A stretch of DNA of 64,000 nucleotides from positions 465,001-529,000 of the forward strand of contig CP067346.1 of NCBI GenBank assembly GCA_021561035.1, written 5' to 3'. Numbering within the stretch: the first letter of the stretch is position 1; each line of letters starts with the position of its first letter. Below are positions 1 through 7,577 of the stretch, piece by piece. The DNA is from Clostridioides sp. ES-S-0054-01. Lineage in GTDB: Bacteria > Bacillota > Clostridia > Peptostreptococcales > Peptostreptococcaceae. Both the position numbers and the translations under genes were made by a program. Under the pieces are notes generated by a model. It was not told the origin of the DNA, ran no database searches, and saw only the letters and a program-made list of their open reading frames with translations.

Positions 1-104
1 GAATTTTTCTTAACTTATGGAGGTATCATGTCATCTAGTACGAGCGAATATGTTTTAAAAAAAATTATAGTGTAGTGTTCAAATAATTAGGAGGAAATTA
101 TTTT
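1..104. other. Leader region before nhaC-like gene
   Basis: This is non-coding sequence at the window edge. The only functional signal I see is a Shine-Dalgarno AGGAGG at 91-96, eight bases before the ATG at 105. Any promoter or upstream gene lies outside or cannot be recognised. Confidence 0.5.
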
Positions 105-1526
105 ATGAAAGAGCGAGAATGTAGGAAAGCAAATCTATTTGATGCAATGATACCAATTACTTTTCTGATATTATTTTTAAGTCTAGGAGTATTAGTGTAT
201 GGTTCATCACCTCATGTACCACTAATAGGAGCTGCAGCAGTAGCAGGGCTTGTAGCTGTATATAGACTTGGGTTTAAATGGAAAGAGTTAGAATTAAGTA
301 TGTTTAATAGTATAAAGATGGCGATGCAAGCAATCTTAATCATAATTATAATAGGTGTACTTATAGGGACTTGGATAGTAAGTGGAGTAGTTCCATGTAT
401 GATTTACTGGGGACTAAAAATTTTATCACCAAATGTTTTTTTAGTGGCATCAACACTAGTCTGTGCAATAGTATCTCTTGCGACAGGTTCATCTTGGAGC
501 ACAATGGGTACAGTAGGAGTAGCTCTTTTAGGAATTGGTCAAAGTTTAGGTATGCCAGTTGGATTAATAGTAGGTTCTATCATATCTGGAGCTTACTTTG
601 GAGATAAACTATCACCTTTATCTGAAACGACTAACTTAGCTCCAGCAATGGCAGGAACAGATTTGTTTACACATATAAAATATATGCTATATTCAACTAT
701 ACCATCATTATTAATTTGTTTAGTAATTTATGGTATAATCGGAATGAAGTATTCAGGTCAAGCACTAGATATAAAACAGATAGAACTAATTAGGTCTACA
801 TTAAATTCTACATTTAATACTTTATCGCCAGTATTATTATTAGCTCCGGCAATAGTAATTGGATTGGTTGTATTTAAAGTTCCTGCTATACCAGGGCTTA
901 TAGTGGGTGTTGTATTAGGAGTATTGTTTGCAGTAGTTTTTCAAGGAGAATCTATGAATATGATATTAGACGCAGCACAAAATGGATATGTTTCATCAAC
1001 ACAAATAGAAGAGGTAGATGCTTTATTATCTAAAGGCGGGATTGCGAATATGATGTCCACTGTATCTTTAACAATATGTGCTCTATCTCTCGGAGGTATT
1101 TTGGAAAAAACAGGTATGCTTGAAGTCGTAGCGTCTTCTTTACTAAGATTAGCAAAGGGTGTATTTGGAACAGTATTATGTACAATGGTAACTTGTACAA
1201 TTACTAACATAATAGCAGGTGAACAATACTTATCTATAGTTATACCAGGAAGAATGTATAATAAGGAGTATAAAAAGAGAGGTATACATCCTAAGATGTT
1301 GTCAAGAGCTTTAGAAGATAGTGGAACTTTAACTTCTCCACTAGTACCATGGAATACCTGTGGAGCGTATATAACAGCAACATTAGGTGTATCTGCATTA
1401 ACATATGGTCCATATGCTTTATTAAATATTATAAATCCAATAGTATCTCTAGTATTAATTGCATGTAAGTTTAAAATAGCAAGAATAGAAGATGAACCTG
1501 AAACTTGTTTAAATTCTGAAATTTGA
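105..1526 (+). CDS. nhaC: NhaC-family Na+/H+ antiporter
   Basis: This encodes a 473-residue polytopic membrane protein with about eleven hydrophobic segments, the usual size for NhaC antiporters, which exchange cytoplasmic Na+ (or a carboxylate in relatives) for H+. The family stretch GSSWSTMGTVGVALLGIG lies near residues 127-144. A second conserved block, SGTLTSPLVPWNTCGAY, lies near 406-422. The ATG at 105 is chosen because a good AGGAGG sits eight bases upstream. It is a single gene with its own terminator at 1611. The exact ion is not visible from sequence; NhaC relatives include malate/lactate antiporters. Confidence 0.85.
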   Translation: MKERECRKANLFDAMIPITFLILFLSLGVLVYGSSPHVPLIGAAAVAGLVAVYRLGFKWKELELSMFNSIKMAMQAILIIIIIGVLIGTWIVSGVVPCMIYWGLKILSPNVFLVASTLVCAIVSLATGSSWSTMGTVGVALLGIGQSLGMPVGLIVGSIISGAYFGDKLSPLSETTNLAPAMAGTDLFTHIKYMLYSTIPSLLICLVIYGIIGMKYSGQALDIKQIELIRSTLNSTFNTLSPVLLLAPAIVIGLVVFKVPAIPGLIVGVVLGVLFAVVFQGESMNMILDAAQNGYVSSTQIEEVDALLSKGGIANMMSTVSLTICALSLGGILEKTGMLEVVASSLLRLAKGVFGTVLCTMVTCTITNIIAGEQYLSIVIPGRMYNKEYKKRGIHPKMLSRALEDSGTLTSPLVPWNTCGAYITATLGVSALTYGPYALLNIINPIVSLVLIACKFKIARIEDEPETCLNSEI

Positions 1527-1608
1527 TATTAATAAGTTTAAATTTGTAGTTTTATATTATTTTAATATTTGAATTGTTTGTATAAATTTTTCATGAAAAG
1601 AAGATTTT

Positions 1609-1645
1609 TTAAGACTTGCCTTAAAATGAGGCAAGTCTTTTAAGT
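1609..1645 (+). terminator. Rho-independent terminator of nhaC-like gene
   Basis: A perfect 10-bp stem is formed by AAGACTTGCC (1611-1620) and GGCAAGTCTT (1630-1639), with a nine-base loop and a T-rich 3' side. It lies 85 bp after the antiporter stop codon. Confidence 0.8.
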
Positions 1646-1818
1646 ATGTACTGTTTATAAGAATACTGTGTGACAAGCATGATAAGATTGTTTTTGTTAT
1701 ACTTTTGATATAAGAAATAAAAGGAGAGTCTGTTTTATATTCATATGAAATAATTAGTTATACAATAAATTTTGTTATAAAAATATTAGAAGTGAAAATA
1801 AAGTAATGAATGAATAAA

Positions 1819-2087
1819 ATGACTAGAATATTTAATATAACAATAGTTGAACAGTCTAAATATTGTATTTTAGCAATACGAAAAACAATTGACTTTACGG
1901 CATAGTTTTCAGAGTTTTCGAAGCAAAGTTTAAAAAATTTCTAAATATCTGGATGAGAGAGGAATTATTTTCATGGTCAAAGAACAGTGGATATAAACTT
2001 CATGGCGATATATATTATTAGTACTTAAATGATATCAATCGTCCAGCTAGTGAATATCTTACGAAAATAATGTTACCTATTATATAG
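1819..2087 (+). pseudogene. Decayed GyrI-like (AraC/MerR effector-type) gene
   Basis: Reading from the ATG at 1819 gives MTRIFNITIVEQSKYC followed by ILAIRKTIDFTA and a stop at about 1903. The next frame continues with YGIVFRVFEAKF, then WMREELFSWSKNSGYKLHGD, an in-frame TAG near 1996, and finally NRPASEYLTKIMLPI before a stop at 2085. This order (VEQ..Y.., W...LFSW..NSGY.L.GD, EYLTKI.LPI) is the pattern of GyrI-like small-molecule-binding domains. At least one frameshift, one nonsense codon and missing internal sequence mark it as dead. There is no ribosome binding site. A second fragment, read at 2109-2234 (LFDNREDVYCINF onward), has no start and is not recognised. Overall a relic, with family assignment moderately sure. 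Confidence 0.5.
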
Positions 2088-2311
2088 AAAATTGAAAATT
2101 ATTGTCTGTTATTTGATAATAGAGAGGACGTTTACTGCATTAATTTTATTCTAATGATAGCAAAGAGGTTTGATTTGTTATTCTATATAACTCAAACATA
2201 TTGTGAAAGTGTACTTAAGATGCTCAAAAGGTGATGCTTAATTTATTGTTATATAATTTGTAGAGTGTTATAATTTATAAGAAATAATATAGATAGATAT
2301 AGGGGGAAAGT

Positions 2312-2674
2312 ATGAAGATATATGATATATTAACACGTTTTTATATTCAAGATATAGAAAAAGCAATACCATTTTATGAGAATCTTTTAAAAGAAAAATG
2401 TTCTTTGCGTTTCTCTTATAAAGAAGTTGGATTAGAATTAGCACAAATAGGAAATGTCTTACTATTATCTGGTTCTGATGATTCTCTCAAACCATTTATA
2501 GAAACTAAGTCTACTTTTATGGTTGATTCTGTTAATGAATGGAGAAGTTATCTATTAAAGAATGGAGCAGTTGTGGTAAGAGATAAGAAAAAAGTTCCTA
2601 CAGGATATAATATGACAGTAAAACATCCAGATGGCACAATTGTAGAATACGTTCAACATACAAAACAAGATTAG
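2312..2674 (+). CDS. VOC-superfamily (glyoxalase/bleomycin-resistance fold) protein
   Basis: This encodes 120 residues, the usual size of a single-domain VOC protein with two beta-alpha-beta-beta-beta units. It opens with TRFYIQDIEKAIPFYENLL, the typical first strand and helix, and ends with VKHPDGTIVEYVQH, the typical last strands with a metal-ligand-type Glu. Such proteins are metalloenzymes or drug-binding proteins of the cytoplasm; substrate cannot be inferred. The GGGGGAAAG upstream of ATG 2312 supports the start. It stands alone, after a decayed regulator gene and before an AraC-type regulator. Confidence 0.7.
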   Translation: MKIYDILTRFYIQDIEKAIPFYENLLKEKCSLRFSYKEVGLELAQIGNVLLLSGSDDSLKPFIETKSTFMVDSVNEWRSYLLKNGAVVVRDKKKVPTGYNMTVKHPDGTIVEYVQHTKQD

Positions 2675-3149
2675 TTAAAAATAGATTTTGCTAATAGGTA
2701 AGCAATTATAGTCTATACTTAGAAGTCTAATTTGTTAGTTTCAATAGATTATAAGCCAAATTAAGGTATATTAAAATAGAGTATAAACTTATTTACATAA
2801 AAGGTGAACTTTATATAGATTTCACCTTCAAGAAGGAAATAATAAATAACTTTTTAGATTTACTAAATGAAAGGTTGTTGAAGATTAAAGGATTAGAGTA
2901 TTTAATCAAAAAGTAGAAAGTGATATATTAAACTTTTGAACTTAGAATTTATATAAGGGATTAAGGCGTCATGTTATTTAGAAAATAGTTATTATTAGGA
3001 TTGGAAAACATATAAGAATATTATTAAGTTTATAGTATTGAATAAAGTACATAGAAACAATAAATTCGTTTGTAAAAGAGCAAGATTCATTAAATATTAT
3101 TAAGTGGTAATTGATATAATGTTGCATGGATAAAAGGAGGAAAGCTGCA
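2675..3149. other. Intergenic region with a short coding relic
   Basis: No complete gene is seen. At 2801-2828 an 8-bp perfect stem (AAGGTGAA / TTCACCTT) could be a weak terminator for the VOC gene, though it lacks a good T run. Overlapping it, a start-less frame ending near 2914 reads KEIINNFLDLLNERLLKI and stops; it may be the tail of a lost gene. Nothing else is convincing. Confidence 0.3.
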
Positions 3150-4010
3150 ATGTCTTATAAAGTAATTAATGTCATAACTGCTATTGACTATATAGAGGAG
3201 CATTTATCAGAGAAGTTGGATTTAGATATAGTTGCTAATGCTGTTCATTATTCAAAATATCACCTACATAGAACTTTCACATCTTCTGTTGGCTTGACAA
3301 TGCACGATTACATAAAACGAAGAAAATTAACAGAAGCAGCAAAACTATTGGTATTTTCGAAGAAACCAATCATTGAAATTGCATTGATAGCTGGATATGA
3401 AAGTCAACAGGCATTCACTTCTATATTTAAGGCTATGTATAAAAAATCTCCAAATAAATATCGAAAAGAACAAGAATTTTATCCTTTGCAGCTAAGATTT
3501 GTTTTGAAAAAAGATAACTTATTTTCAAAAAATGTACTAGAGTTGGAAAAAGAAATTAAACTTGCAAATATGTCTGATATACCATTATGGATGAATTTAG
3601 TGAGATTAGTAATAGATGGATTTCCAAATTTGCAGGAAGAAGAATATATATATAAGTTGGAACAGTATATTTTAGAAGAAAGAGCTTTGATATTAAAATT
3701 TAATAATATTGCTATTGCAAATATGGTGTTTAATAGAGAAACTAGAAGTATTGATTTTTTTGGAATACATCCACAGTATCGTAATTCAGATATTGCACAA
3801 GTGTTCTTAAAGAAAGTTATTGAAGATTTTTTGATAGATACAGACATCTCAATTACTACTTTTCGAGAGGGTGATAAAGCTGATACAGGACATAGAGATA
3901 TGATAAAGAAGTTGGGATTTGCAGAAGCAGAATTGCTTGTAGAATTTGGATATCCTACTCAAAAGTTTATCCTTCCTTATGTAGAAGAAACGGATAATGG
4001 AAAAGATTAA
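3150..4010 (+). CDS. AraC-family regulator fused to a GNAT acetyltransferase-like domain
   Basis: This encodes 286 residues. The N-terminal ~105 carry the two helix-turn-helix units of AraC/XylS proteins: LDIVANAVHYSKYHLHRTF and the second unit IIEIALIAGYESQQAFTSIF with FKAMYKKSPNKYRK. Residues ~140-280 look like a GNAT fold: IDFFGIHPQYRN is the usual beta4 block before the acetyl-CoA loop, and a helix with VFLKKVIEDF follows. The start at 3150 is preferred over an in-frame ATG at 3126 because AAAGGAGG at 3133-3140 lies between them, nine bases before 3150. It may be a regulator whose C-terminal domain binds acyl-CoA or another small molecule. The substrate is unknown. Confidence 0.75.
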   Translation: MSYKVINVITAIDYIEEHLSEKLDLDIVANAVHYSKYHLHRTFTSSVGLTMHDYIKRRKLTEAAKLLVFSKKPIIEIALIAGYESQQAFTSIFKAMYKKSPNKYRKEQEFYPLQLRFVLKKDNLFSKNVLELEKEIKLANMSDIPLWMNLVRLVIDGFPNLQEEEYIYKLEQYILEERALILKFNNIAIANMVFNRETRSIDFFGIHPQYRNSDIAQVFLKKVIEDFLIDTDISITTFREGDKADTGHRDMIKKLGFAEAELLVEFGYPTQKFILPYVEETDNGKD

Positions 4011-4049
4011 TGTAAATTAAATGAAAAGTTTATCGTATATTCTTTCTTT

Positions 4050-4112
4050 GAATTAGTTTATATATAATTGGGATTAATTTATATATAATTTGAATTAGTT
4101 TATATATAAGAG
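4050..4112. repeat. Three tandem copies of a 21-bp AT-rich unit
   Basis: The units begin at 4050, 4071 and 4092 and share the core ATTARTTTATATATAA. They lie between the AraC-GNAT gene and the HelD-like gene, which are 286 bp apart. No function is evident; copy number could vary between strains. Confidence 0.7.
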
Positions 4113-4296
4113 TATTCTTATTTTCAGTATATTTTGCTTGTAAGTGTACTTATGGTCGTTATAGGAAGATTTAGTATTGGAAAAAAGGAGTTTTAAACCT
4201 AACATTTAAATTAAATAGCAAGAATGATTAAAAACTCCAAAATACAATTAAGTATAATGATTCAGTATAAGTACTTAATTAACAAGGAGGGTTCAA

Positions 4297-6411
4297 ATGT
4301 CTGAAAATAAACAAGTAGTAAATTGTGATACTATTGCATCCAATTCTAAACATAACATATATGAACATGATACAGAGTTAACAACTTTTTTTCCAGATGA
4401 GATTGTACATCTAACAGATATAAATAACAAGTTAGATGATGCTTTTAAGAAAGCTGAAAATCTTGTTGGCAAGCTTGATAAGGATTATATGGATGCTAAA
4501 ATGTATATGGTAAAAAATCGTGGCGAAATAGACCCACATGAAATGTTTCAAAATGAGCAAGCATTAAAACAAATAGATAACTATGGAGCTTTTATGGTAA
4601 AAGTTCGAGATAAGATTAATAAAATTAAAGATTCTCCGTACTTTGCTAGAGTAGATTTTAGAATGAAAGATATGGATGATGAATCTAAGTATTATATTGG
4701 TAGATTTGCATTTGATTATGAAGATGAACTTATAATACTTGATTGGCGTTCTCCAATTGCCAGTATGTTTTATGATTATGAAATAGGAAAAGCAGGATAT
4801 GATGCACCAATAGGATGGGTAGATGGAGAAATAACAAGAAAACGACAATTTAAAATTAAAAATGGAAAATTGGAATACGCATTAGAAAGTTCTATTAACA
4901 TACAAGATGATATTCTTCAAAAGGAGCTTAGTCACACTTCAGACGAAAAGATGAAGTCAATTATTTCAACAATACAAAAGGAACAAAATCAAATTATAAG
5001 AAATGATAAAGCTGACACACTAATTATTCAAGGAGTTGCTGGTTCTGGGAAAACATCTATAGCATTACACAGAATTGCTTTTCTTCTTTATAGATTTAAA
5101 GATAAAATATCAGCAAACAATGTAATTATCCTATCGCCCAACAAAGTATTTGGAGATTATATTTCAAATGTTCTACCTGAACTTGGAGAAGAGCCATTAT
5201 GTGAATTAAGTTTTGAAAATATAGCAGAAGTACAATTAGAGAGAATTATTAATTTTGAAAGTGATAGAGACCCGTTAGAAATGAATGATGCTAAATGGGC
5301 TGAAAGAGTGCGTTTTAAATCTACACTTGATTTTGTAAAACTTATGGATAGTTATATAAAGCAAATGCCAAATAAAATTTTTATTCCAGAAGACTACACT
5401 TTTGGAAGTTTCACAGCCAAAAGTGATTGGATACAGAGTAGATTTGAGGCATATAATAAATATCCAGTTAAGAGAAGATTAGAGAAGGTAGCTGAAGATA
5501 TTCATTATAAATTTGAATCAGATAATATTATGGAAGAGGATTTACCAAGGGTAAAAAGTATACTTAAAAGTTTAAATGGAATGTTGACAATAAAAAATAC
5601 TCTTACATTGTATAAGGATTTCTTTAAACAAATGGATATATCAAACATGTTTGTGATGGCAGCAAAGAAAACCCTTGAATGGGCAGATGTATATCCATTT
5701 ATATACATTCATGCTGCATATGAGGGGCTACAAGAAGATAAGGTTATAAGACATATTGTTATTGATGAGATGCAGGATTATACTCCTATTCAATATGCTG
5801 TAATAAACTTACTTTTTAAGTGTAAAAAGACTATTCTTGGAGACTTTGGACAATTAGTTAATCCTAATCATACTCATACGCTAGATGATATGAGGCAGCT
5901 ATATAATGACGGAGAATTAGTTACGTTGAATAAAAGTTATCGTTCTACTTTTGAGATTATTAACTTTGCAAAAAAAATTCAAGATATATCTTCATTAGAG
6001 CCTATTGAACGACATGGTGATGAACCAGCTTTATTTAAGTGTAATAATGAACAGGATGAAATAAATAGGATAAAAATAGAACTTGAAGAATTTAAAAAGA
6101 GTGATAATGCTACTCTTGGAATTATATTAAAGACAGATAGTGAGGCTGAAGCTGTATATAATTCTTTAAAACAAGAATATAGTGTTAACTTAATATCTTC
6201 TGAAAGTTCTAGCTTTACAAAAGGAGTGTCCATAACTTCTGTTAAAATGTCAAAAGGTCTAGAGTTTGATGAGGTTATTGTACCTTCAGTAAATAATAAA
6301 ACATATTATAGTGATTATGACCGTAGTTTGTTGTATATTGCTTGTACACGAGCTATGCACAAACTTAAGTTGACATATACTGGTGAATTGACTCAGCTTA
6401 TAGATATGTAG
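4297..6411 (+). CDS. helD: HelD-like superfamily 1 helicase (RNA polymerase recycling type)
   Basis: This encodes 704 residues, close to Bacillus HelD. An N-terminal helical arm (about 30-110) precedes a UvrD/Rep-like motor. Walker A is GVAGSGKTSIALHR at about 246-259. Walker B is VIDEMQDYTPIQY near 489. Motif IV-VI-like blocks follow: LNKSYRSTFEI, then VSITSVKMSKGLEFDEVIVP and LLYIACTRAMHKL at the end. The small domain IA motif GDFGQLVNPNH is also present. HelD proteins use ATP to release stalled RNA polymerase from DNA and nucleic acids, and some confer rifamycin tolerance. AAGGAGGG before ATG 4297 supports the start. It is monocistronic, with hairpins downstream. Confidence 0.85.
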   Translation: MSENKQVVNCDTIASNSKHNIYEHDTELTTFFPDEIVHLTDINNKLDDAFKKAENLVGKLDKDYMDAKMYMVKNRGEIDPHEMFQNEQALKQIDNYGAFMVKVRDKINKIKDSPYFARVDFRMKDMDDESKYYIGRFAFDYEDELIILDWRSPIASMFYDYEIGKAGYDAPIGWVDGEITRKRQFKIKNGKLEYALESSINIQDDILQKELSHTSDEKMKSIISTIQKEQNQIIRNDKADTLIIQGVAGSGKTSIALHRIAFLLYRFKDKISANNVIILSPNKVFGDYISNVLPELGEEPLCELSFENIAEVQLERIINFESDRDPLEMNDAKWAERVRFKSTLDFVKLMDSYIKQMPNKIFIPEDYTFGSFTAKSDWIQSRFEAYNKYPVKRRLEKVAEDIHYKFESDNIMEEDLPRVKSILKSLNGMLTIKNTLTLYKDFFKQMDISNMFVMAAKKTLEWADVYPFIYIHAAYEGLQEDKVIRHIVIDEMQDYTPIQYAVINLLFKCKKTILGDFGQLVNPNHTHTLDDMRQLYNDGELVTLNKSYRSTFEIINFAKKIQDISSLEPIERHGDEPALFKCNNEQDEINRIKIELEEFKKSDNATLGIILKTDSEAEAVYNSLKQEYSVNLISSESSSFTKGVSITSVKMSKGLEFDEVIVPSVNNKTYYSDYDRSLLYIACTRAMHKLKLTYTGELTQLIDM

Positions 6412-6511
6412 ATTATATATTTATTCATTATGTATATGTTTACTTATTATAAATACAACTTTTCAATAAAATTCATTAATAAATCAATAGAAAAACAACA
6501 TTTGTAAAAAA

Positions 6512-6558
6512 TAAAAGCTATAAATTATATTAGAAATTTTATAATTTATAGCTTTTAT
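6512..6558 (+). terminator. Hairpin downstream of helD-like gene
   Basis: AAAAGCTATAAATTAT (from 6513) pairs with ATAATTTATAGCTTTT (6541-6556) in an AT-rich stem of about 16 bp, ending in T-rich sequence. It is 100 bp after the stop and probably terminates the helicase transcript. Confidence 0.65.
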
Positions 6559-6713
6559 AATATTGATTTAATTTTATCTATAAATATTAGTTACTTCGTT
6601 ATCAGATGATTTTACTGAGTCGAATGTATGTATAGCAAAATTTCTTTAGTATATAAAATACATTAATTACTAAATTAAATACTTATAGATATTTAAAGAT
6701 AATATCTTTTAAA

Positions 6714-6762
6714 GACTATGCGATATATTAAAAGTATAAATAAAATATATTGCATAGTTTTT
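6714..6762. terminator. Second hairpin with T run before ABC operon
   Basis: ACTATGC-GATATAT pairs with ATATAT-TGCATAGT around a loop of about 17 bases, followed by TTTTTGTTTT. It may act as a back-up terminator isolating the following ABC operon. The 300-bp gap 6412-6713 otherwise holds only the hairpin at 6512. Confidence 0.5.
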
Positions 6763-6834
6763 GTTTTATATTATAATTTTAAATAATATGTAAAAACTAA
6801 ACAATATTTTTAATAGTAATCGATATTTATATTT

Positions 6835-6851
6835 ATGTCACTATAATGTCA
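6835..6851 (+). promoter_or_regulatory. Direct repeat, possible response-regulator site, overlapping a TATAAT
   Basis: ATGTCA occurs at 6835-6840 and 6846-6851, 11 bp apart, the spacing expected of OmpR-type dimers. TATAAT (6842-6847) lies between and overlapping them, with no good -35 box. The position 43 bp before the ABC operon suggests control by the two-component system at 10503-12346. This is inference only. Confidence 0.3.
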
Positions 6852-6893
6852 TTTTAGGTTGCTAAAATTTAACCATAAAGGAGATGATTGTAT

Positions 6894-7577
6894 ATGGAAA
6901 TACTAAAATGTGAAAATCTCACAAAAATATATGGTTCAAATCAAACCAGAGTGACAGCTCTTAATAATGTAAATTTATCAGTTCAAAAAGGTGATTTTGT
7001 ATCCATTGTAGGAGCATCTGGTTCTGGTAAATCTACATTACTGCATATGCTTGGGGGAGTAGATAGACCTACATCTGGAAAGATTTATATTGAAGATACA
7101 GAAATATCAAGTTTAAAAGAAGAAGCTCTTGCAGTTTTTAGACGTAGAAAAGTAGGTCTTATTTATCAATTTTATAATCTTATACCTACTCTTGATGTTA
7201 GAAAAAATATATTATTACCCATGTTACTTGATAAAAGAAAGGTGGATGAGGATAGATTCTCTGAGATTGTATCTATATTGGGATTATCTGATAGATTAAA
7301 TCATCTTCCAAGTCAACTTTCAGGTGGGCAACAACAAAGGGTATCTATAGCTAGAAGTTTAATCTATAGACCAGCTATTTTATTAGCAGATGAACCAACT
7401 GGTAATCTCGATAGAAAAAATTCAGAAGAAATTGTAGATTTGCTAAACTTATCAAATAAACGATTTAATCAGACGATACTTCTTATTACTCATGATGAGA
7501 AAATAGCACTAGAGGCAAATCGCATTGTAACTATGGAAGATGGAGTGATTGTCTCTGAAAAGGTGGTGAAGAAATGA
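6894..7577 (+). CDS. ABC transporter ATP-binding subunit (MacB/LolD type)
   Basis: This encodes 227 residues with a complete nucleotide-binding domain: Walker A GASGSGKST (~40-48), Q-loop IYQFYNLIP, signature LSGGQQQRVSIARSL (~142-156), Walker B ILLADEPTGNLD and switch LLITHDEKIAL. The ATG at 6894 is preferred to the in-frame TTG at 6888 because the AAAGGAG at 6878-6883 leaves only four bases to the TTG. The stop overlaps the permease start as ATGA at 7574. It powers the FtsX-type permease and belongs to the class that exports or counters antimicrobial peptides. Confidence 0.9.
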   Translation: MEILKCENLTKIYGSNQTRVTALNNVNLSVQKGDFVSIVGASGSGKSTLLHMLGGVDRPTSGKIYIEDTEISSLKEEALAVFRRRKVGLIYQFYNLIPTLDVRKNILLPMLLDKRKVDEDRFSEIVSILGLSDRLNHLPSQLSGGQQQRVSIARSLIYRPAILLADEPTGNLDRKNSEEIVDLLNLSNKRFNQTILLITHDEKIALEANRIVTMEDGVIVSEKVVKK

